From positions 2,356,001 through 2,420,000 of the forward strand of contig JAQFVV010012497.1 in the NCBI GenBank assembly GCA_028023455.1: a DNA stretch of 64,000 bases. Reading direction: 5' to 3'. The notes below the pieces were generated by a model. The model was not told where the DNA came from and searched no databases. It saw nothing but the letters and a program-made list of their open reading frames with translations. The position numbers and the translations under genes are program-made. This stretch comes from Epiperipatus broadwayi. Taxonomy: Eukaryota > Onychophora > Udeonychophora > Euonychophora > Peripatidae. Numbering within the stretch: the stretch's first letter is position 1; each line of letters begins with the position of its first letter. Below are positions 22,371 to 37,155 of the stretch, in pieces.

Positions 22371-25300
22371 AAAATTTGAAATATGGTTTTTGAACAATTC
22401 ATTTCTATCTAAAATAAAGTAATCAAAAAATAATAATAATAAACAAATAAAATATCAAAAGTGAATTCAATAAATTGTGTTAAAGTAGCTTTGAAAGATT
22501 GAACATATGATTATGTTTAAGAGGGAAAAAATATAATAGTAAATATGGGAGGTAAGCAACTAAAATAATAATGCAATAATAGAAAATAACCTTAGTTCAA
22601 GAATTAACACTTTCTGGATCGACTGTCCATCTGAATAAATAAATAAATATCAGCTTAATTAAGTAAAATTTACGTGTATTGGCATAATGAAAGAATGGGA
22701 AACTTAGATGTTCAAAGCTCATGAATTATGGTGCAGCTGTCAATTCTGGTGCCCAAATTTCTTAAGAGATATCGATAAATTAAACTATTTGATTATTCTT
22801 TTTTCTGTACTGTGTTATTAATATCTTTTCCATAATAGTTTGATCACAGATAGTCATAAATTCAGTAGCAGATTGCACTAAATTCTTCCATTCTTGGTGC
22901 TCAAACTTCTTATAAATTCCCAAACAATAATCCATTTAGATTATTTTGTAATGAAAATGTTATGTTCAACCTGCCATTTGAGTATTCAAACATAATTTCC
23001 TATGCAACTAACCATGATTTTTTTAAAAAATACTTTCTTTTCAATGGCAGACAATTTTTAGTATTTTATTCTTTTCTATTAATAATAGTTCTTGTTAAAA
23101 TCATTTCTGGACATACTGTATAGAATAATGTTTAGGAAAAAGTGATCAACAACTTACTCATCCTTATGATAGATCCACAGGACTTGTATATAATGAATAT
23201 TATTTAATATTTATGATTTTTGGTTATAGCTTGGTTCATATATTGAACACTGATGGATTTACAAATAGTGATATTTAAAACAAATAAAATAACTCACATA
23301 AATAATATAAATATTATCTTCCAAGAATCAGTATGATTATCCAAATTTTAAAATGGATTTGCACTTCTCAGGGCAGATTGGGAAGATATTAGAATGAGAG
23401 CAATTTTTTTTAAAAAAAAATAAAGCTTTTTGAATTATTTTTATGAAAAAAATAAACAAACTTGATTAAAAAATATAATAATAATAATGATGATGCAAAA
23501 ACAAATATAAAATTAAATTTATCTATCTTTTTTTTTATTTAATTTTTGTTTTACATTTATTATTTATATGAAATGACTTCATATTTTTTTATAAGTTTGA
23601 ACAACAAATATGATTTATGAATAATGAATTCTGCCAATAGTAATCAAACAGAATATATTTTCATTTGTTTTTTCAATAAATAAATAAAAATACTGAATAA
23701 ATAACAGATCAACATAATAACATATATAAATTACCTATAATATATATATGTGCTGAAACAAGAACTACAATTAAATAAATCCAAATCAATTTTGCCCATA
23801 GATATCCAATCATATCAAAATTTAAGTGTCATTCTATTTGCCACTCAATTAAAAATTAAACTCCATTCAGGAAAAAAAAATTAGAAATAGCAGATTAAAA
23901 TTCTGAGGGAATTCTTAAAACCAATCCAAGAATATTACAGTGGATAAGTGAAAATATACATGTATCAAAATAAAACAATATTATTTATTATTAAATTATA
24001 TATTAGAAATGTATAGTATTGCCTTAGACTTATAGGCTTCAGTAAATTATAACTTTCCTTATTAATATCTGGTTTATGGTCAATGCTACTTCTTTTAATT
24101 GCCAGCTTTATAATGTGAGTTACTATTTTTTTCCCTATCTGATATGAATTTGTTGTGGTATAAAAATATTTTGATTTTATAATTGGGTTCAAGATCAAAT
24201 AGTCAATGTCACAAATAACAACCATACATAAATAAAAATAAAACTAATTACTCTATTACCAAAAGAAAACCAGGATGACCTCTGTGAAAAAAACATAGGA
24301 GGAAAAAAGTATCTTAGTGAAGATATATATATAAAAATTTAGAACAATAATAGTGGATATACAAAAGACAGATCTAGAATTCTTTATTGATAAAAACACA
24401 TCTGCAATTGATGAAGTCAATGTGTCATTTAATGGCAGCTTACAATACAACAAGAACTGAATCATTAGATTACATAATTAGATATTCTTTTTACATCACC
24501 AAATCATTAATAAAACTTTGAGTAATAGGGGGGGGGGGTTCCTCTTTTCTCCCATTCCATAACAAAAGTTTACTGATAACCTATTTATTAATATTATACC
24601 TTCTGCCATTTTTAACATTACAATTCTACTAGTAGAAATATGAAGATTCAAATATTCTTGATAAAAAATTTCACAGAAAGACCATTCCAAAAAAATACTC
24701 TTCACAATGTGAATGGCAATACATTTTTATTTTGTTATTTTAAAATTATCTTCATTCATGCAAAAAAGTTTATATTTTATGTTTAAGGTTAATTCTAATA
24801 TATTTATATATAAATTATTTTATAATAAACACTTTTATTTATTGTTCACTAAAAGCCAAAAACAATTGTTTTTTTTTTTTTCTCTTTCCAACTACATTTG
24901 AAGTTTTATATAATGATTCAATTCTGAACACTCAATGCTTTTATTTCAAGTTAAATATAAAAACTACAATTGTGGCTAAAGAAAATAATTATTTGTTGAC
25001 TTTTTAGTGCACAGTATAAAAAAGTGTTTATTATATAAAAAATTATATATATTATTTTTAGTTTTTTTTTGTATTTGCAAAATAAATAAAAACATTTATT
25101 AAAAAATATTTTAAATATATATTATTTTTAATTTTTTAATATTTGAATATTTTTCATAATTATTCCTATTTCAAACAAAAAATAAAAATGATGTTGCTGT
25201 ATTTGGAACATTTAAAAAAAAATTCCCAGTGCATTAAAAAAAATTTTACAATCAAGAAAAAATATAATTTAATCCATTTTAAAAGAAGCAACTTTTACAA

Positions 25301-28300
25301 TGAAGTGAAAGTTAAGATTTGCTTTTATTTTTTTTTAATGATCATTAATACATTTTAGTGTAACCTTTTTTCTTTAAATAAGAGGATTTAAAAAAATATA
25401 CCACTCTCTTATGCATATCCTTGAAAACTTACTGAATTGATATTAATGCATTTAAAATTCAGTCCACTAACACCTCTATAGTTAACAAACTAGTACAGTA
25501 AACTAACTTGAAATATTTCATTGACACACTGCATGGCCATCAATTTCTAACATTTGTACAAACTTTGAAGGAAATCTGTTTGATAAAAGTCTGTAAAATT
25601 TATCCTAAATAAACAAATAAACAATATTTAACTTAAATACAAGTGTTTAAAAATAGAGATCTACATGAATATTTCTCCCATTTTTGAGATCATTTTGATA
25701 AATTTTATTAACAGGCATAATAATTTATAAATGTATTAACAAATCAAATTCTTATGTCAATAAAAAATTAGAAGCACATGTACTAAGTGCCAGGCGCTAA
25801 TAATATAATATAATGATGGACTTCTGTAAGAAAATAAATTAATTTATTTTAAGATGGAACATGTGGTGATCAGAATAAAGATGATTTGGATAGCTACATC
25901 CACACCATAAATGTTCACGTATATTGGTTGTTGTTTTTTTTAATTTTTACAATGAATATGAGAATTCATGGAAAATTATTATAAATGATTATGAATATTA
26001 TAGCAAATTAGAGTAATTCACTTTTATCAAATGGGTAATGATATAATGAAAATGAAACAAAAACATCAAATTTTATTTATGATAATTACATAGCTGACTT
26101 TTTTTTTTACTCTCCTAAAACTAAATATAAAAACTACCATGAAATTATTTATTCTTTTCAGGAAAATAAAAAATAGCATAAATTACTGTTCCTGACTAAT
26201 CTTAATTAAATGATATTAATACATACTAATATTATTTATTTCAGATATCATCTAATTCTCATTTGAAAATTGTTATACCATCTGACAAATTTTTCATAAG
26301 AATGGCATTTACATCTATTACAAAATAATTTATCAAAATAATTGTTTAATTAAGCTCAATTTTCATCCATAATATTATTATCAGCCACATTTCATCATGA
26401 GATATTAAGGGCACTTACATTTGAGTTTTAATTTATTGCAAACATTTTTGTTTATACTTGTATAAGTCATATTTCCAACTATTATCCTGTTTTATTTCTT
26501 TTATTTTGCAATACCGTATTTATTTTATTAAATAAAAAAAAAAAGAAAAGATGGTGATCTTGAAGCTGTATTAAACTTTTTGAAATGCATAAAATGTTAT
26601 GAAAGTAAAAGCTTTTGAGGAATGGCTACATTCCATAGCATTTTGTATTATACATGTACAAAAAAGTGAGAACCATCGTAAAGGGTCATAGAACTTGAAA
26701 AACTGTATTTTAAAAGGAACAGTAAAATTTGCATACACAATAGTGTCCAAGATATTTTTATAGAAAAAGTTTTTTTTTTTTTCAAAAAATTTCCCTAACA
26801 CATATTAAATCTTAAATCATGATTTCAAAAATCTTTGCACTTAAGTTTTTTTATTTGCAAGATTAATATCAAACTGGTTACAAACTTAAGAATAAAGAAA
26901 ATATCTCATCACTATATGCAATATTAAGCTCATTTTTCTAAATATGTAACTGCAATAATATTGAAATTATACAGACACACATGCGCGCACATATACATAT
27001 ATATCTATATTTGCAAGTAATGGTGATGAAAGTTTTGAATTTATAAAATCTGAATTGTACTTAAAGCTAATCATTAAACTGTTATCATTTTTAATAATTT
27101 CTTGGTATTAGTTTTCCTTGATTGTAATCTGAGCCAACTGATGAGTGCTAATTCAGCATGAAATGTCTTTAGTCATGTGTTTATGATTATATCCCTCCAC
27201 AAAATGTTAAAAGTGGATAAAACCCATTCTCTATTTTACATGGGAGTGGTGTAGTGAAAATTACACTACACAATTATTATTCTTTATGGGTAATCTCTAG
27301 TCTAATGAATGACTAATAAAAATTATTAATATTTCTTCACATATTGTTTTGATTTTTTTTCAACTTCTTAAAAAGCAATGAATTGAGGTTTCACTATAAT
27401 TAATTTCTAACATTTTAAACTCAGAATCAAAAATCTTATATCAAATAATACTTTTTATCAAACTAATAAATAACTACAAATTATTATTTTATTTTCAGTT
27501 TTAATTAAATGTTTACATCATCATTTAAAATTTATTTCATTAGAAACAACTATTCACTATCATAATAGCACAAAACTGATAAATTTAAATTAATTTGTAG
27601 TTTATAATAATTGTTTCTTTTTTCATTATGTTCTCTTTTTTAATTACTATATAATCTATATTTCATAGCTTTTAATAAAAGATCTGGTAATCAATATTTT
27701 TATTGTTAGTTTTATGAAAGTTGTTTTGTGTGTGTGTGTGCATGCTATTGATTTTGGCTCTGTACAAAAATTTGGTGCTAATAGAGTATATATCCATTTA
27801 GCAATCAAACCAAGCAAAATAATTTTTTAAAAAAACAACAACACTTTTTCAATAAGAATTAAACATTTCATAACAAATTGTATATGATGCACAATTTTTT
27901 CCCTTAGAAATGGACTCCATTTCTATTGCTATCAATTACTTTCTTATGGATTATGTGGCGTACCTTTTCTATTCTTGAACTTGTCAAATACTTACTTATA
28001 TTCATCTACAGATTGATTGTGTAATTCAAGCATTTTATAAATTAAACATAATTAAGATGAGGCATAAATTGTTAGATTTAATTTTTTACATGCATATATA
28101 GATAACCTTCAATTTTAATTTGTAAAACAGTGAAATTATTTTTTATAATAATTAATATTTTAAAAATTAAAAAATGTATTTAAAAAATGAAATAATTTAT
28201 TCAGTTATTAATTTATATTAATTTAAAAAAAATTTATATCTGGACTTACAATTTATATTCCTTTTTCCCCCATGAGAGTTTTAATCTTTAAAAAAACATT

Positions 28301-31300
28301 AGTACATACAAAAATTAAATGTATTTTAATTGTATTAATAAAAATATCATTGAAATAAACAAAATATATTTGAAATATAAAAATAAAGTTTCAAATTAAA
28401 TCAAAACTTATGTTTTTTCTTGACAAGCATAGCATCATGTCAGATCTGAATGAATAAAAATTTTGCGGCTTCCATGATTAGAACTGCTATCTATATACAA
28501 AACTAAAATATAAATTTTCTTTAAAAATAAATTATGGCATAAATTACTATTATTATTATTATTATTATTATTAAAGTAAATCAATACATAAAAGTGCTAG
28601 AGTGAAAAAAATTGAACAGGAATTGTCACTCCAGTTAACATCCAAAATCAACAATAAAAATATTAATTTATTATCTTTGTCTTCCTCACTAATAGAATGT
28701 TTGCATTGATCACACTTATTAATTAATCATTATTTGTTTTATAAATAAATTTTATTATTTTGACGTTTTCAAACATATTATATAATTGTTGTTATTGCTT
28801 TTTATCTTTTATGAAAATTCATCAATTATATTTTTTTTATTGCAACATTGTTACGTGTATGATTGCTTCAACAATAAGTAGAGCATAAATTAATAAAAGC
28901 TTTTATCATCAAAAATGTTTTGCAGCTTCAAAAAAGATTGAAAAACATGATTCTAAAATAATAAAACTTAATATCTATAAGTTTCACATCTGCATTCTAT
29001 TAAATATTTATTAAATTACACTATAACTTAATTATTGCTATTATGTTCTTTTATTAACACGTGAAGTTGTATGCCATTAAAAAAATGTATTATTTTAACA
29101 CTTTATCTAAGGAATTAATCAGATTTTTCAGAGTCATGCTAACACTACACATATTACTTGAAAAACAATTAAACTATATGTACACAAATTATATCATTCT
29201 CTTCATTTTTTCTTTCTTTCGAAAGAAATGTGCCATGTTTTTTTCATGACAAAAATTGAATTTTTTTTTATGAATTTTTATCTAAATAATTCCTTTTTTC
29301 TCTCTTTATTTGCTTATTTGATTTTATGTTGGAAAGACTTAAATTTTTAGATAAAAACAGATTTTGACACAGATTTGAGCATTAATGATTCGTTTCTAAT
29401 TTCTAGGCCCTCAAATACCAAAGATATTCTATCTATTTTAATTTATACCTTTTTGGAAGATAAAATAATTTCTTTAGCAAACAAAAAATGAAGAAAGGAT
29501 AAGCAAACTGTACTTATAAGAGTTTATAGCATACTAGGCTTGTCATCCCAATAACTTATAATGATTACAGTCTGAATTTCTCATATCACATAAGTAATAA
29601 ATTTTATATATTTTTTATTAACTTTTCATTTATAACATTTTTTATAAAATATATTTAAAAATATGAAAGAAAAAAAGAGGAATTAAAGAAATTTGTCAAG
29701 TCATGAATTGTTAATTTCTTTATGATAGCAATGAATATTTAAAATTAGTTCTGTATATACATATGTAGACTAAAGTTAGGTCATGAATTGTTTATTTCTA
29801 TGATATCAATGAATATATAAAATTAGTTCTACATATATATATATAGATTAGTGTAACATACAATTTAGAGTTGTATATAGAAGTTACTAGTTGACTGAAC
29901 AATCATTAAATTTATTGGTCATAATACAATGTGTGACTATAATCGTTACAAAATTAGAAAAATGAAAATTCAAATAATGGAATTGTGTAGATAGCCATAA
30001 TGAGTACGTACACCATGAGAAAGTTTACATAGGTAAAACTGCAATTTTTTATGCTATGCAAAAGTTGGGTATTCAAGCAATGCTTTCAGTAGTTTTACAA
30101 CATTCATAAATAAAGTGTTGTCTTCCTAATAAAAAAAAAAAAAGGTACATAAGTTTTTTGGCTGACTGGAGTGATGATCCCAAAAATGCTCAGATGGGCT
30201 GTTTTAGTTCTTATCACCTAAAATTGTGATAGGCAACGTGCATCTTCAGCTTTATCAAACAACTTATGTGTTCTTGCTTTGACTTTGTGATTAGAAGAGG
30301 ATGAGTCATGAAAAGTTCTGTTGGGTAAGTTATATCTACATTTTTATTGATATATTTATTCTTTTCCTGCATAGTGAAGCTGGAAATATTATAGTACATA
30401 TTTCTGCTTCACCTAGTGCCAATGTCATCAGCACTAGTATGGATTTGAACCCAATCTTGTATATTAACTGACACCCATCTTGTAATAGGCGGTACTAGGT
30501 GTATCTTATAATCAATATTATAATATTTTATCTGATTTATATTTCATTAATTTATATTTTATGATTAAAACTAGCCTCTTTATAATAGTGATTTATTTTA
30601 TAATACTTGTGGCACTAAGATTAAATAATTGAATCCTAGATATCTATAAAATGTTACAAATATTTTAAATTCTTTTATTAAAGTTCATTTTTCCAATTAA
30701 TCAGTTGGTAGCATTTTATATTTATCTTTTGATAAATGTACGTTAAATGATCATTTATGTAAACAATACTAATATTTGTAAGGTATCTTTTGTAAATTTG
30801 TATTTAAATTTTATATCAAATATAAGTTTGAAAGTCATTGTATTATTTATAGAATGTACCAAATTTCTAAAATTTTTGTGAATAAAATTTAAATTTTCTT
30901 TAATCTAAATCTCAATGAAATAGGCTTTGTTAATACATTGACTGATAAACCTAATCATGCTTGTTGCTGTTTTCTTTTAATTAGGAAATGAGCCCTTGGA
31001 GCATGTTTAATGCAGGATTGTGGATTTTCTGCCCAGGCAGACGCTGACCACAGAAAAAGTCATCAGTAAATGTCATGTAGATTGAATCCTAATAGATAAG
31101 GCTGGATCATATAAATAGTCAAAATTTTGTTGAGAAGGGGATGATGATTATTGAAGAACAGTTTACTGAAGAGATTTGATTAGTATTTATAGTACATCAT
31201 GCCTAAAGAATGATGGGTGAAAAGATCAGCCATTTGCTTTTCGGAGCTCTGTTTCCACCAGCTCATCACAATGCCATTCCAGTGCTCTCAACACCTAGAC

Positions 31301-32430
31301 CAGAGACTGTACTGGGTCAAGGAAACCTGCTAAATAATTTGACTTTATAACTGCCTGTTTCCAGCAATGGAATGTCTACCAATTGGTTCTGAGGTAACAT
31401 CCAATTTGATACAAGCCTCTGATTTTAGCTTACTTTGTTTTAAATCAATGATAATTTGTATCTTATATATATATCTGTAATATTTATACAACTTAAATTT
31501 AAAATGCTTTTTTTTTTAAAACTTTTTTCCTTAAATTTAAAACTATCAATTTTATTAAAATTTCCATATTATTTTGATGCAGCAAATTTATCTTAATTTT
31601 TTTTTTTTTTTTGCTTTATTTTGTTAATGTTGACTTACTTAAGCTGCCAAGTTATAGGAGTTATAAAATTCAACAAGCAAATTTCAACCCTCGTCCTCCT
31701 ATTTTCTCCTGTTAAAAATCATTTCTCAAGATACTTATTGCCATTAAATTAATTAATGGAGAAAGCTAGTTTAGTTTTGTACCTCTTATATTATAAATTT
31801 ATATTATAAAAAATTGAAATTATTTTAGAAGTTAGATATATTATTATTATCTCCAACTTAAAAATTACCCTCGTTATTATCTCTGAGAGAATAATGTATT
31901 TTATTAAATCAGTTAAGTAAAATCTATCACAATTTCTGTAAAACAAATGTCTTAAAAGAGAATCATTTAAAGCACTCTATCATAGCATTTTATCAGTATA
32001 CGTTTCATACATGTATATTTTTATTTTGTGTCAGTAAAAATTAAGATTGTGATATATAATTTATTATGCTGTATGTTGTCAAACTTCACCAGAAGTGAGT
32101 TTGATATTTAATGCCCAGTCTATCTATATTAATTAAAAGACAGACTTATTTTGTAATCTTCGATGATGAATTATTTGATAACTTACCAATACATGAAATA
32201 CTTGGAAAGTGTGGAATACAATTTATTTTAAGTTTAGTTTTAATGCTTGTCTTTCATTTTTATATTATACTTTATGATCCCTTTTTTAATGGCCCAAGGT
32301 TTCTGGGAATATTCTTATTATGTCAGGGAGCCGATTATTTTAATCAGGAATTAATTTATTATGATCGTTAGTGATCCACTATCTACATATATATGTCTAA
32401 GGCATCATGTAATTTATAGTTATAACCATT
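22371..32430. other. 10-kb AT-rich non-coding desert
   Basis: Very AT-rich; short frames are Lys/Asn/Ile/Phe-rich and look like chance. Noted items: a G-run at 24530-24539, a (GT)n run at about 27726-27740, (ATT)n at about 28546-28573, an imperfect 80-bp tandem pair at 29701-29855, a tRNA-like minus-strand GGGTTCAAATCC at about 30446-30457, and a GC-richer island at 30960-31420 with no recognisable product. No splice-linked exon chain could be built. Confidence 0.4.
29701..29855. repeat. Imperfect 80-bp tandem repeat, two units
   Basis: Units begin TCATGAATTGTT at 29701 and 29781 and share AATGAATAT, AAAATTAGTTCT and the following AT-rich part, with scattered differences. Confidence 0.75.
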
Positions 32431-32559
32431 CATTTATTATCATTGTTCTTTCTTTGCTACTTATCGCTTAGGACCTTTGGAAGTTTAAATATGACCAGTC
32501 CAATCTTTAACTTTCCCTTAATAGTAGACGTATTTCTTACTATGGATCTTTTCCAGACA

Positions 32560-32830
32560 TTGCCATTAAAATGTGTATGGGAAGTCCTGCACATCAACTT
32601 TTATTCGGAGACATGTTTTGACTGGAGGGCCAACATTTCTTTTATCATCTACGGTATATACCAAGGATTTCTTTTTAGCAAAGCCACCCAGAGTATCGTA
32701 ACAGACCTCATTCATTCTTTTGTTATAATCTATAAAAGCATACTGCCTTCATCATTCTTTATATCTTTATTTACAAACCTGAAATGCTCTCTGCTGTGAT
32801 GGCATGTCTTTAACCAATCAATCCAGTTAA
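32560..32830 (-). pseudogene. Non-LTR reverse transcriptase fragment, degenerate
   Basis: The minus strand reads QYAFIDYNKRMNEVCYDTL and then, after a frameshift, WVALLKRN.WYIP.MIKEML. This fits the RT palm pattern 'FIDYxKAFDxV...LWxxLxxxGIPxxxIxxIxxLY' of several LINE clades. The catalytic aspartate of FIDY is kept, but the following KAF is altered. Flanking sequence is too decayed to follow. The clade cannot be named; an RTE, CR1 or R2-like origin is possible. Confidence 0.5.
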
Positions 32831-35694
32831 TTAATTAAATCTGACTATCTAATTTATTTATTTAAGAACCATTTTGCTTTCCACATTCATTATATACAAC
32901 TGATTTAAATGTAATAGTGTTTTACATTCACATTACTCGTGTTTTATTATCTCTCTCTCTATATATATATAATAGATTTATTCCCTTAAATTTGTAATCT
33001 CTTAAAGAGGGCTAATGATGATATTTTATTGCTAATTGGTTCTTGGCAGACCAATTAACAAATTATTACTTCTGTTTATCAAATGCCTTATGCATTTAGC
33101 CACATCAAAACAAATTTATGTCTTAAATTGGATTGTAATTATCTACTAAATTGAAATGTTCAAATATTTTGCTAATTTAAAATTTATTTAATATACTTAA
33201 TGAGTATTTAAAGTTTGTAATTGCGAATCCAAGAAGTATAACCTAGTTGTATAAACAAAACTCAACTTATTTTGTATTGTCAATCACTCAATTTCTTAAT
33301 AAACTCCTGTAATATTATTACTTTAAATTAGTTTAGTTTGTCATTACTCTGAATCTTTAATATTAATTACTCTAGTTATTTATAATATTTCTTCGATTAA
33401 ATTCAATTTTTGTAATGTTGTCATGAAAAGATTATAATTGTTACAGTTCAAACCATTAGTAGTCAAAATCAAATCACATCTGTACCATTCTGCAATTGTC
33501 AGAATTCATCAAATCAGTAATTTCTTTGTATATAAACCCTTTATTATTTTGAGGCTCTTTGTGAACCATGACCTCTCAGCTGGGACGAAATAAAATCAAG
33601 GACTGCACAAACGTTATCCATTATTCAGAGAGGCAAGAGTTCAGGCAAATAGATTAGGATCCAGCATTTCCCTGACATCTGTATCTTGTACATGGTTGGA
33701 TTGAAGATACTTTTGCCTAGATTACTGGTCTTGTTAAATGAATACACGATTTTGACCGGCACAATAGTTACATTAACATTTTATTATTTGTATGTAATCA
33801 TTTTATAGTAATCACTTGATTTTACATTTTAAGTACATTCTATCTAACAAAATAAAATCTTTTTCACAATGTAAAAGGTAAGATAGATAATAAAAAAAAA
33901 CATTATTAATATTCTACCTTGTACTAAATCTAACTCATTTCTGTTTAGCTATAACATGTATAAACTCTGAGCCATTTATAGCCTGAAGATTTATTCATCT
34001 GTTATTATCTCTTTATTCAATATACACAAACCCCTGCAAAGAAACTTCTTTTGAAGGGTTTTGTAGAAAAACAAAAAGAATCAATGGTTAGATTTTCATA
34101 TATTTGAAACTAATAGATTTTCATAGATAAATCATGTTATATGTCATTTTATTGCAAATTTTATCAGGAATATAATGAATCTTTTAATAGAAAAAAATTA
34201 AATTTATTTATAAAATTTAGAAATTTTGAAAAAATATAAAAAAATTTAATAATTGTTAAAATCTTTTTTATTATATATATTTTGTTTCAAAAGTGTAATG
34301 AATATATTTTTTCAGCTATATTACATTCCTTGATAATTTAACTTTTTGATAACATAAAGTAGATGATTTTTCCATAACGCTAATTGAAGTTATCTTAAAA
34401 ATTGTGTTGTATACCAATTTTCCAAAAATCCAATACATCATTTTTTTCATATGAACAGGTTAAGATAGAAAACTGCATTAATATTATCTCAAAAAATAGT
34501 GTTTCACTATTACAATTTACTATTTTTTTAAATCTTTTTTTAAAGATTTAAAACACATATTTAGTTTGCTAAACAAATTATTTTTTTATGAATAACATTT
34601 TTAGTTATATGTGAATAAAAAAAATGCACCAACAAACAAGTTTAAGTAAAACAAAGAATTTATCCTAATTTCAATTCCTCACTCATATAAAGCAAAGACA
34701 TACTACTTTTAAAATTTAGAATTGTCTTGTATTGATATCTTTTTTTTTTTTTAAAGTCAAAATCATTTAACAATAAATGAATTTCCATAAAAAAGCATTT
34801 TAAAGAAATGTGGTTTTCATAGAAAAGGCATATTTATATTACAAAGATTGTCTAAAAACACTCTAAAGAGATGTAATATTGATTGTTCTCTTAGGCAAAG
34901 ATAGAACACGAGACTTAAAATTAGACAATGTGTTAAAACCTTTTCAAAGGCATAAAGTTTGCTATAGAAAAACTTAGCACAGCATCAAAAAATGTTAAAT
35001 GAACAGATTAATGGGATGGCATGTAATAGATGTGATGTATTTGTGGTTCAAGGATTGCTTTGTAAAACCAAAACTAAGCTTTAATTAACTTTTTCTTATC
35101 TTTCTACTATTATTTTTTTTCTTTTCAAGTTAAAATGGTTATAAGAAATTAAGAATGGATTTTTAAAGTACATCAACATATATCCATAATATTAATAAAA
35201 CCATACATAAAAAAGAACAAATTATTTTTAAAAGAACATGTCTTCAGGAATACTTTAATTTTGATTATGAATAAATCTTTCAGTTCAAAACTATGAATAT
35301 ATAAATTGTTAGCATAAACACAAACAGTAATAAAAATGAACTTTCAAAAAATGCAAAATATAACTACAGGTTTAAATGTTATATTTAAATATTTTTTAAC
35401 ATGAGCCCAGTACAATAACCATAAGAATATATATGTATATACCTGATTATAGTTTTTTCTAAACAAAAATTATAAATAGAAATTTCCATATGTTAAAATA
35501 TTTTCATCAATTACATCCATTAAAATATACATACATAGAACTTCACAATTATTTTCAAAATAAATAAAAGTCAGATATATATATATATTTTATTTTAAAA
35601 GTATGCAAAAAAATAAACAAATAAATTTTAAAAAGGCATTCCCTGGATAGAAGTAAATTGATTTATAAAGAAAAGAAATAAAATACACACTTAC
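32831..35694. other. AT-rich non-coding stretch
   Basis: No gene supported. A GC-richer patch at 33545-33740 has short open frames on the minus strand without any family resemblance I can name. Confidence 0.4.
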
Positions 35695-35800
35695 TCTGTC
35701 CACAAGGATATCCAATTTTGCTCATGCCATGGGGACTGAGCTGGTAAATGCTCTTGATTGCCACAGAAGTAAGGAAAGCATAATTATACAATTATTTTCA
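35695..35800 (-). other. Possible exon-like segment with splice-like borders
   Basis: On the minus strand a pyrimidine tract plus AG (just above 35800) precedes 106 bp of less AT-rich sequence, which ends at CAGA followed by GTAAGTGTG, an excellent donor. One frame reads VAIKSIYQLSPHGMSKIGY to the donor, but a TAA lies near the acceptor in that frame and the other two also hold stops. It could only be a first coding or untranslated exon, or chance. Confidence 0.2.
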
Positions 35801-36999
35801 CTAAAAAAAAAGAGAAAAATAAATCAATAAAAATACATGCACACAAATAAGTTTATATAATTACATGTTTTTACATATAAATGTATAATTTTAAATAAAG
35901 GCTTTAAATTTGCTTATATATTTGCTTGAGAGTATGTATTTATTTATATATTTGACATAAAGATATTATTATTATTATTAATAATAATAAAAGTAATTTC
36001 ATAAATTATAATATTAATAATAATAATAAAAGTAACTTCATAAATTATATAATTAATAATTAACTTTATACAATCAAAAGTTAAAACATAAATTAAAAAT
36101 ATCACTTATTTGCTCAATTGTAAATCACTATTGTAATTTATTTCTAATATATTCAAGATAATGGCAGCTTTATTGCAAGTCAGCGTGACTGCCTTGCACT
36201 TACAGGCAGTTGCCTGGGTTGCAGGTTCGCATCCCGGCTGATGCTATGACACTTTAATAAAAAAAATGGCAAAACAAAAAAAAGTTATTAAACTTATAGC
36301 AATCAGTTGTATATTTCTTTATCTAATTTTAAATTAATTTTGAATGAATTTATGTAAATTAAATACATTTGAAAATTGTTGCTTTTTTAAAAAAAATTAG
36401 CATTGCAAAAAAAAAAAAAAAAATACATCAAAGTTTACTGGTTAGATATTACAAAAATAAAAAACTTTGATAATAGAACATAAAGTATAACAAAAAATAA
36501 ATTTTGAAATCTATAATATGTCAATTTGTCTTTACATGCTTTCAGGGAGCATTATTTTGGTCTATGCAAGAATCAAAATGATGAATTGTCAATTGAAAAA
36601 TGATGGACAGTGATTTGAGAAATTATAATTTCCTTAAAAAAAAAATACAGCTACTAAAAATTTTTTATACATTTATCCACAGATTACTATATTTCTTTTA
36701 TTAATAATATGCTTAGTAAAATGTTTATTCAATAATCATTACTTTTTTCAACTTTAAGTTTCTTTTTTTTTATCAATATTTTATATTTTTTAATTTTAAG
36801 AACTGATTAAAATTATTCATTTCTTATGCAAGATTTTTTTTATTTACAAAGCATTTTGAGGAACCAATTAAGCTCGCTATCTATGATAAACCTGTATTTT
36901 ATTTTATTATATTTTGAATTTTTTTCTCAAAATTTTTCTTGTATTAATTTATAATCCTATATTATTTATTTGCTGTTTTCAAAATAAATAAATCATCAA
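35801..36999. other. AT-rich stretch with trinucleotide-rich repeats
   Basis: At 35960-36055 there are (ATT)n/(AAT)n runs with a roughly 50-bp imperfect repeat containing AAAAGTAA(T/C)TTCATAAATTAT. A SINE (36179-36266) lies here too; nothing else is seen. Confidence 0.4.
36179..36266 (+). repeat. tRNA-derived SINE, family A (copy 2)
   Basis: Contains GACTGCCTTGCACTTACAGG, then GTTGCAGGTTCGCATCCCGG (a good B-box) and the family tail CTGATGCTATGACA followed by an A-rich end. It is the best-preserved B-box of the three family A copies. Confidence 0.7.
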
Positions 37000-37155
37000 C
37001 AACAACCATTATCAATCCACTGCAAGATGAAAGTCTCTCCAAGTTCAACCCATCTTCTCCAATCTTTAGCTTCTTTTCACCACATTACCCCTGCACACTT
37101 TCTTATTTCATCCATCCATCTCACATTCAGTCTCTTTCTGGGTCTTTTACAATCT
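37000..37155 (-). pseudogene. LINE 3' end (C-terminal tail of an RT protein), 5'-truncated
   Basis: The minus strand reads KRPRKRLNVRWMDEIRKCAG, then VMW, a stop, and KEAKDWRRWVELGETFILQW. This is the well-known C-terminal signature of RTE/jockey-like LINE proteins ('GRPxxRWxDxIxxxxGxxWxxxAxDRxxWRxLxxxF'). Only this tail and a T-rich 3' end remain, as expected for a 5'-truncated insertion. Confidence 0.7.

Noticed and set aside
28546-28573. CRISPR-like or satellite array
   Set aside because: Simple (ATT)n microsatellite; no spaced repeats anywhere in the window.
32111-32799. Two plus-strand frames (86 and 118 codons) as membrane proteins
   Set aside because: Hydrophobic composition follows from AT-richness, and the second overlaps a better minus-strand reverse transcriptase reading.
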